A program made the position numbers and the translations under genes. The notes beneath the pieces were generated by a model. That model was not told where the DNA came from and ran no database searches. It saw only the letters and a list, made by a program, of their open reading frames with translations. Below, piece after piece: positions 50,352 through 63,089 of a DNA stretch of 64,000 nt. The DNA is from Ziziphus jujuba (Eukaryota; Streptophyta; Magnoliopsida; Rosales; Rhamnaceae). Positions within the stretch are counted from its first letter, which is position 1. Every line of letters begins with the position of its first letter. The stretch covers positions 7,790,501 through 7,854,500 of the forward strand of contig NC_083384.1 of assembly GCF_031755915.1 (NCBI RefSeq). The letters are read 5' to 3'.

Positions 50352-50867
50352 GGGCTGGTAATAAAAACAAGGATTAATATCAATTTACCTTTTATTAAAA
50401 AAAAAAAAAAAACCTCAAACTCTAAAATTTGTCACATTGCCCCTTCAACCATTATTTTTGTATCATTTTAGTTCAACCATGCTATTATTTTAATTATTAC
50501 CATGCAATTTTTTTAATTATTCTTTTATTTACTCGGCCAAATTAATCATAATGCACAAAAGTAAAATAAAATATTATAAAATTGTCTGTAAAAAAAATTT
50601 TGGATTGCAAAGAAAGTTATAGAGAGGCTGTACGGTAATATTAATTTCATCAAATTTATAAAATGAGAAATGTGTTATAATATAATTTTGGGGTAAAATA
50701 ATACTAATCTTTTTTTTTTTTTTCTCCTTTTGATAATAAATGATAATATAAACCAAAAAAGAAAATGAAAAAGAAAAGTAAGGATAGGGTAAAATGATAC
50801 AAATCCTAATAACCAAATAAAAAGAAAAGTACCATAAGAGAGGCTCAGGTTACAAGGCATGTGGGGA

Positions 50868-53800
50868 TCACCCTGTATGACGAAGCTCAACACAAGGAAT
50901 ATGAGCAATGTGGGGCCAGAATGGACCTGTATCCCTTGTGCATTTTTCTTGTAGCAGGTTGCAGTCTAGGATTACAAGTCTCAAAAGTGAAAGAGGCAGA
51001 CCCCCCTTTGGTAAAGATTTCAGCTTTTTGCAGTCTGAGATATAAAGACATTCAAGAGAGGTGAGGCATTGTAAACCGGCGGATAACTTTTCCAGGTTCT
51101 CGAAATCTGAAATTCCGAGGTTGATGAGAGACTTTGGTAACATCATCATCATCATCATCCCCTTCCTCCCATCCTTCTCATGCACTTTTTCTTTTTGATC
51201 TTCAGGTGGAAAGGACACCATATCTGTAGCTTTACCATTCAAATAAAGCTCTCTAAGAGAGGTCAGTGTATGCAATAATCCCCGCTGGAAGAGTGGCTTA
51301 CTCATCTCGAGATTCCAAATGATAAGCGAAGTTAAATTTTGTGGAAAACCCTGCATGCCTCTGGGATGGGCTACCATATTATTCAAAATGGTACCAGGAG
51401 CTCCAAGCTCTCTCAGGTTTGAGGCGGGCAGCCCTCCTTCCGGGAAGGAAACTAGCTTTTCACAATTTAAAATCTTTACTTCACCAAGGTTGGCGAGATG
51501 GTGGAGGCCTTCAGGCAAGGATGTAAGGTTTTTGCAATCCATGATTAAAAGAGATTGAAGACAAGCGTTGCCGTAGAACCTATTTGTTATCCACTTCAGC
51601 TCTCCACAACAAATTATCGAAAGATATTTTAGGGCTTTGGGCAATTTGTCATCCGAGGATAAGGATGTAAGACGATCGCATTCCCAAATACGGAGGACTT
51701 CAAGCGCCTCAGGTAGCTCCCCCGAAGATGATAAGCAAATTAAACTGGGACAATTCCGCAATACAACCAGTCTAAGTGTGTCCGGTAACTTGGCCGATGT
51801 TATGGATTCAAGAGAATCACACCCTATTATAGTCAATGACTCCAGACAATTAAGTGTGCAATTGCCATTGGTGCTGCTGTACTCCTCTAGTACCAGTACT
51901 GATTTCAAATTTTCGCAATCTTCAATATACAAAACTCTGAGAGAAGATGGCAAACCGGACTCTGAAAAAGATGTGAGACTTGGGCAGCGAGCTATGTGTA
52001 GCTCTTTAAGTAATGTTAGGTGCAACCCTTCTGGTACCTTCAAAAGATTATCACACCACAATAAATGCAGAGTATCCAGTTTGGTAGGTATCCGCCATTG
52101 TACCTGTTCTGTTTCTCCCAGATCCAGATCCAGATACAGCAGAGAGCTGTCATTAATTCGCAGTTCACGAAGAGAAGCGTGCTGACATAATTCATTCTGC
52201 AGCAAAGAAGGCATCCCATTGCAACCAGGAACAGCAACCAGTGTAAAATGGCGCAGGGAACTGCCTTCAATTTTTAATTTACAAAGAGAAGTGAGCTGAC
52301 AAAATTTATCGTGCAGCAGAGTAGTCATCCCATCGCAACCAGGAACCACCAAATCTTCTTCTCTTGTCAATCCTTGCATGAATCTTTCTGGTTGATACCA
52401 AAACTTTGGACTACCAGAAATTTCAATGGACTTTAGTGACTTCAAGTGTGCATGATTTTCACAAACCACCTCTGCACAGTCACTGATGATTAACGAGCAG
52501 AGCATTTGACTGCTGGGAATTGAAACTGTCAGCTGCTCACATTGAACAACCTCAAGGTCTTTTAACGAAGGAAGGTTCTTTGGTAATTTACCCTTCAACA
52601 TTGGGCACCACTCTACAACAAGCTTTTGCAGCTGAAGGAACCTATCAATTCCATTATTAGTTTCATCTGGAAACCAATCTTTCCAATTTTCCATATGCTT
52701 AAAGCACAAGGTTTCCAATAGTGGAAAAGCATTCAACCCACAATCCCCATAAAACTCACTTCCAACGCTTTCCACCCCAGACAATCCCTCTATAGTAAGC
52801 TCTTTTAGCAAGGGCAATTGTCCAAGTGGGGGCAACAATTTGCATTGCCTACAATTTTTTAACGTCATTTTCACCATCTTAGAGATTAAAGAATTTCCCA
52901 TCCAGGCTGGAAATTTAGAACCACCATAGCTCATTACAGCAAGCTCCTTGAGCATCTGAGGAGGTTGTAGGCTTTCAAAAATATTTGGATCAGCTGTTTG
53001 TCCCGAGTTCCATTCCAATAGCAATACATCAATGCCATCCTTGCCAGCTAAGTTGGCCAGTATTGCATCCTTAGCTCCATTCACATTCTCCAGTCCTGAG
53101 ATATGTAGTGTCCCACAAAGATGCAATAGAGGTCCCAACTCTCCAATTCCAGATGAGCTACTCTCTTTTCCTACAACAAAGTAAGACAATGTTTGGAGAT
53201 TAGTCAACTTACCCATATTTGAAGGCATTCCTTTCAAAGACCGTGGATATGATGTGTCATAGCGTTTATGCCATTTGTTTGAATAGATGAGATGACGCAG
53301 ATTAATTAGATTCTTCAAACCAGTGGGCAATGCATTTAGATAAACGCAGCCTTCTAACAACAAGGTCTGTAAATTGTAGAGATGGCTTACGGATTCAGGC
53401 AAACTTGTTATATCCGTGTAGGAAAGGTCAAGGTACCGTAGAAGTTTTTGTTTGCCAATTGAATCTGGTAGCTCTCTAATGCAATATCCCTTCAGAGAAA
53501 GCACCCTTAAATATTGTAATTTTGGCAATATTTGAAGAGTAAAATTGCTAGTCAAATACTTTCTCCCATTATATGAATGTGAAAGTGGTAGGAAAGTCCG
53601 CAAATGCTCGAGGTTGGAGAATACCTCAAGTCTATGAATGCCTTCACGGTCAGCACTGAAGTAAGCTGAGTGACGGACCTTTTTGAAAATCCTGCATCGC
53701 TTATGATAATCCACCTTATCGTCCAACGTAAAACCAATTTCTCCAGCAACCAATCGTGCAAAATCATTCAAGAGGTCATGCATTACATACTTTGATTCGT

Positions 53801-55200
53801 CCTTCTTTGATTTCTGAAAGAATGACCTTGAGAATAGCTCTCTGAAATACTCTCTGCCCAAATCTTCCATTTGTCTGCTCCCTTCTGGATTCTGGAGTAA
53901 CCCTTCCGCCATCCATAAAAGAATCAACTGTTTTTCCTCAAATTCATAGTCCTCTGGGAAGATTGAGCAATAGGCAAAACACCTTTTTACATGAGGAGGG
54001 AGGTAGTGGTAGCTTAATTTTAACAGTGAGAGAATGTTACTATGTTCTGGTTGGGTCCATAACTTGTTCTCTAATACATCCTTCCATTCATCAATTTCTT
54101 TGCAACGGAGAGGGCCACCTAGAGTCTGTGCTGCAAAGGGCAAGCCTTTGCATTTAGAAACAACATTCTGCCTTTGAGATTCCAATTTTGATGGTTCACT
54201 AATATTTCCATTTGATAAATGCTGCACAAATACTTTCCAACAATCATCATCCGATATGCACTCCAGATTATAACATTCAACTGCTGCCATCAACTTTGCA
54301 ACATCTTCATTTCGTGTTGTGACAAGTATCTTGCTTCCTGGTGCTCCAGCTCCAAAGGGGGCTTGCAAGGTTAACCACAGCTCATACTTTTTATTCCAGA
54401 CGTCATCCATAACAATCAAAAACTTCTTCCCCGCCAAAACTTTACTCAGATGATCCTGAATTTGACTGAACTCATCAAAACTCTTACTTTCCGAATCGAT
54501 TGAATTAAGAACAGCCTTCGTTAACCTCACATAATCAGTCATCAGATACAGAAACCCAAACTTTTATGTCAAAATGTTTCATGGCATCATCTTTGAAAGC
54601 CAACCTTGCAAGTGTTGTCTTTCCAACTCCAGGCATCCCCACCAAGCCAACTACATCAAAATTTTCTTTATTTTGATTATCGCTTAACAACAATTCGACT
54701 ATTTTCTTCTTGTCTTCGTCTCTTCCAACCACGACGGGACTATCAGGCAAACTTGAGCATGGTAGTCTTTTCCATTCTGGCACAGATCTTTCAATTTTAT
54801 TCAAACCAAGTTTAATTTCCCTACTAGATATATCATCGAACCTTTTAGTGATTTTATTAATCTCTGAATTGATTTTACGCATGAAAATAAGGGTGACCTT
54901 CCAAGAATTACCTTGAAGTAAATTCTGTATCTGCTTGGTATAGAACTCGTCCAGTACATCTTCCACATCATAAGCCAAGTCTCTGAGATCAGCAAGCCAA
55001 AGTTTCACAGCCTCACTGGTCAGTTGCTTCTCCTCTGCATCAGAGAGCACGGCTTGAATCATCCGTAGTGTTGAGCTCCATTTCTCAAGCTTCTTGTGAA
55101 CACCTTCACCACGAGCAAAGTCGAGCACCTCCCTCGACATCAACTTCTGAAACAGAACCTGTAGGAACGCTCCCAGGAAGATCTCTCCCACTGCCACCAT
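50868..55200 (-). pseudogene. CC-NBS-LRR (R13L1/RPP13-like) receptor interrupted by a single frameshift
   Basis: CNLs are cytoplasmic immune receptors that sense pathogen effectors. Two overlapping frames carry one gene: 55200-54535 and 54542-50868, no introns, about 1445 codons. The first frame holds the Rx-type coiled-coil domain (starts MVAVGEIFLGAFLQVLF; KLEKWSSTLRMIQAVLSDAE; YDVEDVLDEF) and the P-loop GMPGVGKTT near 188, then stops after KVWVSVSDD. The second continues with kinase-2 KKFLIVMDDVW, RNBS-B GSKILVTTRN, GLPF, CFAYCSIFPEDYEF, MHD as VMHDLLNDFARL, and about twenty LRRs. A frame change near 54535-54545 is the only break. It could be a real mutation or a sequence error. The LRR has an internal duplication of about 40 residues and a (CAT)n-encoded Met run. 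If the break is an error, this is a full-length functional-looking CNL. Confidence 0.93.
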
Positions 55201-57012
55201 TGTTTCGTAAGCGAAAACCAGATCTCACAGAGAAGTAGATTTGTGAAATTTTCCAGTGGAAGTCCAAAACTTTTTGCTACACTCTAAATTGTTGTTTTTC
55301 CTCAGGAAAAAGGAAGATGAATTTCAGACCAAAGCTTCCGTGAAGGCTTGAGAATTGATTTCACAACTACATGCATAGCAAGACCCCTTTTCCCCTCTCT
55401 TTTTTTTGGGTCAACTCGTAGACCACACAACTATGCAGTTGGCATGCTTGATATGTCATGTATACCATCTATCTCGGTGTTCATGTTTGTACTCAAGATT
55501 ATCCCCTTTGTAGTAGTTGGCACTTGACAGGCTTTGTAGTACAAAGTCAATTGCGACACTTTTGTCTTTTTGTCTCTTTAATCTTTTTTTCACGCGTAGA
55601 AAAGTCTTCGTATTGTCAGAAAGCACTACTGTTGGTTTTTTGTTGCTTTGTGACTTTTACAATGGAGTTTTATTGTAGTTAAAAATGTGAAGAAGCCTAT
55701 CATTGAGCCGAGTTCATGAGGATGTAGGATCACTCTTTAGCCTAACGTCAATTCTTGATGTTTGATTGGTTGAGTTCTTGGTTTGTGTTAGAAAGTTATA
55801 TTTATAAATCATTACAGTTTCTTTTATCTCTATTTCAAATTTTATATAATTTATCAAAAAAGAAAAAGAGAAAAAATGAAAAAAAAAAGTCATTTAAAAG
55901 TTAGTACAATAATTGCAATTGTAGTTAGTGATCCATTCCACTAGTCAAGAGTATGGTAATTTCTCTTTCTCATCATTTCTATGCGTACGTTGTTTTCTGT
56001 TCAAATGGAATCATCTGTTTATGAGATGGCCAAGGACATTGGTAGAAAAGAAGAAGAAGAAGAAGAAGAAGAAGAAATTATATATTGCTTGAATGGGATA
56101 AGATTTTTACTTGCCTTTCAAATGACACAAACAAATTACAGGAAAAACTACAGATTATTCCACAAACCATACTAAATATTAAAAAATTGACAGAGAAAAC
56201 AAAAAATAAAAAATAAATATAAAAGACATTCATTTATTTCTTGAATAAGAGCACTGATGATTTTCTTGCATTTCTAGCTTCCCTTTATTTCTATAAGAAA
56301 ACTTGTGCAGTTTTTCATCTTTGTACTCAAGATTATCCCTTTGTAACCATTTCAATGCACACGCAGTGGAGCCCACCGCAAGAAATTGCAGCACATAAAT
56401 TTCCATGAACCATACAGGCTTTGCTAAATGCATATTATAGAAAAATTATGAGAGGAAGATACTAGAAAATGAATAACAACATCCTACCAATTTCCATAGA
56501 AACAGAGGAGTATCCACATTGTTTAACTTTATATCATGTCTTTTGATTTCAATGTGAAAAAGACACTCCAACTCTCTGTTTTCAACCATTATCTTCACCT
56601 CTTCCATTGCTTCATCAGATTCGAAACACAGCGCTAAATTTCATATTAATTCAATCCAAGCCTATTAATTTCTTTTTCCAATTTTTAGTCCTTCAACTCT
56701 GTTGCTAAAAGAGAGACCCCCTAAAAAAAAAAAAAAAAAAAGGGATTTGATTTTGCCTATAGTTCGAGTTGTCCTGTTTGGTCCTGAATTAACGGTAATC
56801 TCAAACCGATTTTGTTTGGAAATTTTTTATATTTCTGCGTCCACATTTATAAATTATATCCAATTTTATTGACCACTTGGTAGATAATTGAAAAAAAAAA
56901 AAAATTTTCTGTTTCTTTTCCTTCAGAATATACTCCGAAAAACAAGAAAAAAGCCATCAAAAAAGAAAAAAAAAAAAAAACATAATTTAGATGTTTCTCT
57001 CAGCAAGATAAT
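55201..57012. other. CNL upstream region and TNL upstream module, copy 2
   Basis: 55201-55330 is the probable CNL 5' UTR and promoter side. A (AAG)n tract lies at 56046-56075. 56330-56980 is copy 2 of the TNL upstream module, but no TIR exon follows it on the minus strand, so it is an orphan. 56981-57000 (ending AAGATAATTTAAGAA) matches the last bases of the window. Confidence 0.7.
56330..56980 (-). repeat. TNL upstream module, copy 2 (orphan)
   Basis: Aligns by eye with copy 1 (44776-45380) and copy 3 (63520-64000). It is followed at 56981-57012 by the sequence that also ends this window at 63961-64000, so the duplicated unit extends further upstream than the window shows for TNL-B. Confidence 0.75.
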
Positions 57013-57697
57013 TTAAGAATGCTCAATTATATCTAAAGTAATATAATCTAAATAATTTAGAAACACAGGTAATTTGTCCACATGATCATGGTAGAAATCT
57101 CCGGGCATCATCCTTATTGGTTGCAACATCGAACCATGAATGCCTACAACCATTTGAAACAGAGTGTTACCCTGCCTCCACAGCTTGTACACAGTCTTCT
57201 CAAATATCAAAACCTGTTTCAGTATAAAGTATGATTAAGGAACAATTATGAATTTTCCTTTTAAATATAAATACAATCATCAATAATCATCATCAGTGGT
57301 TTTGAAGTTGAAATGATATAAAAAGTCATATCTTTTATCAAGGTCAATGTTAATGGTACCAGCAAGATAGAGTAAGCAATGTTCATGTAAGCTTGGTTTA
57401 ATAGAAATTAACCTGAGGATACGACTCTTCTTTTGTGTTGGTATTCGTTCTCATCATCAGAGCCAATAACGTCAGTAATACTAATTCCGCTGGCTTCAGA
57501 AGATTCACCAAAGCGTCTTTTAGTTGTAATTTTTTTTTTTGGCCCCACTTTTGGTTCCTCTTCCTCACCACCCACTTGATCTGCATCTTTGTCATATATA
57601 AACCTAATCCCACACTTCTTAATCTTGCAATACTCAACAGCTTCCACGTACGAATCATGAAATCTATCATCATGGTGGAAAGGTCGCACATGAAATT

Positions 57698-57700
<3 letters not shown>
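57013..57700 (-). pseudogene. Orphan TNL C-terminal piece (C-JID tail) plus unidentified exon
   Basis: 57700-57413 on the minus strand encodes CKIKKCGIRFIYDKDA, nearly the same as CKIKKCGIWFIYKDDA near the C-terminus of TNL-B, followed by an acidic and basic tail (KKKITTKRRFGESSEASG). The front half of the domain is missing, replaced by a (TA)n tract at 57704-57731. A second open stretch (57213-57013, containing FEKTVYKLWRQGNTLFQMV) starts after an acceptor-like TGAAACAG and ends in a stop, but the splice phases do not join cleanly. I do not recognise that second exon. It is probably the remains of a third TNL, or of an alternative 3' end of TNL-B. Confidence 0.6.
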
Positions 57701-57731
<31 letters not shown>

Positions 57732-58528
57732 TATGACGGATCCAGAAATTTTGTTTAGAGGGGGCACTGTTGAATAATGAAATATATAGATACATGTATA
57801 TATCATTTTTTTTTAAGTGATAACAATGTAAATTGTTACATAACTAATAGGTATGTATTTTTAAAATTCAATAAATTCTAAATTAGGATTCAATTATTTG
57901 CTACTATTTTGAATCAAATTCAAGTGAACTTTTTTTTTAAAAATTAACTTTTTCTAAAATTGATTTTAACTTCTATGTAAAATTAAAAAGATAACTATAT
58001 AAAGAAAAAAAGTAACTTCTATTCAAAATGAAAATAGGGATTTTGGCCACATAAGCAGTAATAATTATATAAAATGGAAATTTTAAGTTGACTTTTGTTA
58101 TAAACTTATAAAACAACTTTACATAATTTCCATAGAAAAAGTAACTATAAAAATGGGATAAACATAGCATTTTCCAAAAGAAAATTTTACAAATAAAGAA
58201 TACAAGATTATTACAAAATAAATAAATAAATAAATAAAGAATACAAGACATAATTTAAAATTAAAAATCACTATTTATTATTTTGAGAGTGGGCAGTATT
58301 TGTTATTCTAAGGACATATATTTAAAATAAATAAATAAATAAATAAATTTGAGTGCCCCCCGAGCCTATAATAAGTGTCTGTCTGTTTGGCAGAGTTTTT
58401 TTTAACAGCCAAAAGAGAGAAAGCAGAGTAGTACTTATATGATGAAAAATATCGAATTTCAATTGAGAGTATCAACTGCTGTAAATTTACTTGTGAAGAA
58501 AAAAAAAAAAGTGTAAAACGATGTACCT
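57701..58528. other. TNL-B downstream AT-rich DNA
   Basis: (TA)n at 57704-57731, (TAAA)n at 58218-58241 and 58325-58348, and A/T-rich sequence. No gene. The TNL-B 3' UTR presumably begins here. Confidence 0.7.
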
Positions 58529-61500
58529 TTACTTGTACTGAGTTCCAACTTTTGGTTGCTCAAAATCCATTAATTGCTTTGCATCATCTTTGTAAATAAA
58601 CCAGATCCCACACTTTTTTATCTTGCATTGCTCACCATCCTCCAGGACAAAATCTAATAAGTTATCATCAAAAACCAAAATCCGAGCATGAAAAGAGACT
58701 TCGGTGATTTTTCTAAAAATGGAGCTCCAATGTGGTCCAATTTCTTGTTCTATCTCCCTACACAATCTGTCCCCATACAACATGACAACATGTTCTGAAC
58801 AAAGACTAATGACCTGTCTGGAAAACAACGAACATTTCATATTGATGGCTTTGAAATCGAATTCATATTTTATGAAAGTATTAGGCCGAGCTCTATTCAA
58901 TTCAAGGACAATGGCAGGAGCAAAACCCAAGAAGTTGGTATTACACCAATCATCAGGAAGGTCAACACTGATTGAATCTCCCAAAGTTTGATAGCTGAAC
59001 CAGTTTGGAATTTCATCTCCTGGATAGCAAATATCAGCTTCTGATGGAGCTCGCTGTACGAGTATGAGGAATTTGTTTAAGTGACTCAGATGAAAATTAT
59101 ATAAAATCCAAGGAGTTCTTTATTTATTTATTTATTTATTGGAATCAATATCCTGAATTTTTTTTAATTTTTTATTTTTCATGATTTTACACTTCATTCT
59201 CTAAACTTTTCTTTTGGCATCGATATATCCATGTGCATTGGCGACTCTAAACCATGCCTTTAACATTCAAAAAAAGGGTATTTTAATGGTTCAAAATACA
59301 CTATAGACCCTGTTGTGATAACTTTACATTCTGTTTTGTTGCAACTTTTTGCTTCTTCAAAAGAGTTCCCGAAAACTACCCAAACACTCTTAGAAGGTGC
59401 ATTTTAGGCTCAAAAATCAAAACCAGCATTCTAGAGCCATGTCAAATAGGATGTATATATTTTATTGAAGCTAAAATTAAAATTGAGGAATAAAGCGCAA
59501 AACCATAAAAAAGTTCAAAGGATATGTATAGTGCGAAAATGACAAAATCTAACTAAATTCTTTTAAAGAGAGAAGGAAGAAAAATATACTTACATAAATA
59601 CTAAATGGTTCACGTGAACGAGCTCGAAACCAACTGTTAAGCGATGCATAATGAGCTATTATGTTGCGTGTGCTGCAGTCAACTTTCTGACAATTAGAAA
59701 AATTGATGAATTCTTCAACCAATGAAAAATCGACCAAACCATGTGTTTCCGTTAAAAGATTTAAAGCAATGTGTTTGATTCTAGAATTCCAACATGGTAT
59801 TTTCTCCAAAGATGTGCAGAAGCTTGCATTCAAAGTTCGTAACATTGGAGGAAACTCAGAGATTGATTTCAAGCTCACACAATGTGACAAACGCAAGTCA
59901 CGCAAGCCAACCGGAAGTAGCAATTCTTGAAGTTTTGAACATCCATGGAGGTGGAGAACTCCAAGATGACTTAATTTGCAAAACTTGTTTGGGAAAAACC
60001 CAATGTTTTTGCAATCTGATAAAAATAACTCCTCAAGCCCAATTAGATTTTCAATTGACTCTGGTAACTCTTCAATCATTGATTGAGATAAGATAACGAG
60101 TTTCAAGCGTTCCATAGGCTCCAAGATTTCAGGGAACTTTTCTAACTTTGGGCAATGAGACAAGTTTAGAGATTCGAGAGATTTCAACTTGCAAATGCTG
60201 GTTGGAAGACTTTTAAGTCTTCTACAATCCCTCAAATCTAATTCAATAAGACCCAAGAGGCATCCAATTGATGAAGGAATTTCTTCTATTGCTGTACCAC
60301 ACAATTTCAAATGTCTCAAATTCATTGTAAGCTTTTGAAAGATGTTGTTGCTTTGAATTATTTCTCCATAGTTTTCATTATCCAAGTACTCTATCCTCCC
60401 TAATATCCCTTCAACATCAACAAGATTGGTGCAACCTGTCCAATCTATAAACTTAAGCTTGTGCAGATTTTTAAAATATGAAGGAACTTGAAACAATCTT
60501 ATACACCCGCTGAGATTTATACTTTCAAGATTCAAAGCCTGTGATAGATTTGGTATTTGAGTGAGGAACTTGGAGTAACTTAGATCAATCTCTTTCAACT
60601 TTGCAAGGGGCTATGACAGAACAAGAAAAAGGTTATAGTTATTTATCATGCGCATGTATATAAACTTAGATTAACACTACCAATTAATTCAACAAAAAGA
60701 ATTTACCCCCCCCAAAAAAAAAAAAAAAAAAAAATATCTATTACAACAAAAAAGTTATAATTATATAACTAGTTAAGAACATACCTGGGCTTCATTCCAT
60801 AGTAGCTCAAGTTGGGAACCACGTAGTATAAGTACAACAAGATTTTCCGGGGTAAAATCCGATGGCAAATGTTTCAAAGGGTATAAATCCCAGTGAAAAT
60901 ATCTTAGTCTATCAGAAAGATAGGAATCAAGACCTTGAGGAAGACATAGTTCGCAATTGCTGTCTCCATTTTCAATGTCATCATAATAAATTTTCAGAAA
61001 CCGTAAATTGTGCATGTTTGAGAAGGCTGTGGGGCTAACTTTTACATCTTTTTTAAATTTGGACATATCGAATAATATGCCTTCAATGGTTGCAGTTCCC
61101 TGAGGGAAAAAGGAAAAAAAAAAGAAAGAAAGAAATTTGAACATCATACTTACTAAAAGGTACAATAAACATTAAGAAAATTTATATTAAAATTATATGT
61201 ATAAAAAAGAAATCAATGTATTTGAACTTACTGTATCCCTTTCCAATACGTGACAAACATCTTCAGCAATCCACAACCTACTACGATTTCCTGGCAATTT
61301 ATGTTCATCACGAACAATCGCCCATCCCATTTCCTGTAGCAAGTTGTGCATTCTTATCCTATTATCATCATCAATAGTTATTAAGGATTTATCGATGAGA
61401 ACACTGATTGCTATTTTTGCAGAGGAACCTCTTCCAGCTACTATGCTTTCTACTTGATCTCTAGTATAAAACTCATCAACCTCAAAAAAACATTTAATGT

Positions 61501-63083
61501 CAAGAAAAATTTCCTGCTCTGTATTTATATCTGATAATCTTTCTATTTGATTTTGAGTATTCTCGAAAAAACATGCAATATCAAGAAATACTTGCTTCTC
61601 TATATCATCGAGTCCCTCATAACTTATTCTCAATACATTTTGAATATCCTGGTTTGGAACTAGTTTCAGCTTATCTAATGCACTTTCCCATTCTCCTTTG
61701 CTTCTGAAGCGAAGGAAAGAACCCAAAACTCTAAGAGCTAATGGATTTCCATTTGCATAACTTGCCACCATTTCTGACAATATTTCATAATCTGTTGTAA
61801 GAGAATTTTTACCAAAAGCATGCAAATGGAAGAGCTTAAGAGATTCAACTTCATCTAACCCTTCAACCGTGTAAATTTTGTCGGTTACTTTCTTGAGCAC
61901 TTGCACATTTCTAGTTGTAACGATAATTCTACTTCCAGGGGCGAACTGATCATATCCTTCAATTAAAGTTTCTAATTGGATTGGACAATCCACATCATCT
62001 AAAACAATGAGTGCCTTTTTACGACGAAATCTTTGATGAACAAAAGTTGATTGCACAAATGGTGTGTCTCTGCTTACAATAGCTTCATCCTGTAATAATT
62101 CACCAAGAAGTTTCTCTCTCAAATGAACTAGTCCATGTCTTGCAGATTCTTCCTTAACATTCCAAAGAGAGCAGTAACCTTCAAAATGAGAATACAAGAA
62201 TTTTTGAAAGACAGCACTGGCAAGGGTGGTCTTACCAATGCCTCCCATGCCCCAAATTCCTATAATGCAAACATCCATTGAGCTATTGTGAATTAATGAT
62301 TCAATTTCCTTTATACCTTTTTCAATTCCAATCAATCCCTTGAATTGTTCATTTGATGAAGGATATTTATGGAGCAGCAGTGAAATATCTTCAACAATTT
62401 TTCCTATTAATGTGTTCTCAGGTCTATATCACGGATGAATAAAATGGAATTGTTAGCAAACAGGACCATCAAGTTGATATAAATTTAGGTTTGTATAAAA
62501 AAAAATAAATAAATAAATAAAATGGAGCATTTTTAATACTCAAATATATGATTAATAAGATAGAAAGTTACCTAAATTGCATTGAATTAAACCCCTTAAG
62601 ACCAGCCACTTCATTAAGCGCACGCCTCCATTGTTGCACCTTATCCATGTTGTCCTTAAAACGTTCTTCAAGTTTAGCAAATGCATCAGCATAACTCTCT
62701 TCCTGTTTCCGTACAACCGATGGTTCTACGCCGTAAAAAATAGGCACAACGATCTGCTCATTTCTTTTCTTGCATTCAAGTATTTTCACTAGTTCATCCA
62801 AACACCATGTAGAAGTAGCATAGTTTTCGGAGAAAATGATCATAGAGATCTTGGATTCCTCGATGGCTTTCAAAAGTGTTGGTGAAATCTCATCACCTCT
62901 CTCAAGTTGGTGATTGTCCATGTAGGTTAGGATTTGCTTCCTGCATAAAGCATCATAAAGATAGCTAGTAAAACCATTGCGTGTGTCCTCACCTCTGAAA
63001 CTGAGAAACACTTCATGCTTTTCTTGAGGGGAGATAGCAGAAGCAGCACCAGCAGCAGAAAAAGAAGAAGAAGAAGAAGCCAT
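58529..63083 (-). CDS. TNL-B: TIR-NBS-LRR disease-resistance receptor with C-JID, frame intact
   Basis: TNLs are intracellular immune receptors; on effector recognition the TIR domains act as NADases and signal through EDS1. Five exons join in phase to 1186 aa: 63083-62572 (TIR), 62423-61232 (NB-ARC), 61099-60785, 60610-59594 (LRR) and 59053-58529 (C-JID). TIR: EVFLSFRGEDTRNGFTSYLY and STWCLDELVKILECKK, whose Glu is the usual catalytic residue. NB-ARC: P-loop GMGGIGKTT near 228-236, kinase-2 KKALIVLDDV, GSRIIVTTRN, GNPLALRVLGSFL. The RNBS-D-type segment FLDIACFFE is present twice, and the MHD motif reads MHN. LRRs include LKLCGTAIEEIPSSIG. C-JID: CYPGDEIPNWFSYQTLG. A start six bases upstream (ATG at 63089) is equally possible. 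An acceptor at 63093 implies a leader intron. Best-preserved receptor in the cluster; the exon model is hand-made. Confidence 0.93.
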
Positions 63084-63089
63084 GCTCAT

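Larger units (their letters stand above)
48361..50867. other. CNL downstream DNA with duplicated segments
   Basis: No credible gene. It contains two related segments (about 48716-48960 and 50016-50290), a perfect 64-base tandem duplication at 49834-49961, and a poly(C)-poly(A) tract at 50313-50351. The minus-strand CNL ends at 50868, so its 3' UTR should extend into 50867 and below. Confidence 0.65.

Noticed and set aside
51637..52185. 182-codon + strand frame
   Set aside because: Antisense shadow of the CNL LRR region.
40205..63083. TNL-A and TNL-B as a functional paired NLR (sensor/executor)
   Set aside because: Paired NLRs are usually divergent and intact; here both are on the same strand, are close paralogues, and TNL-A is broken.
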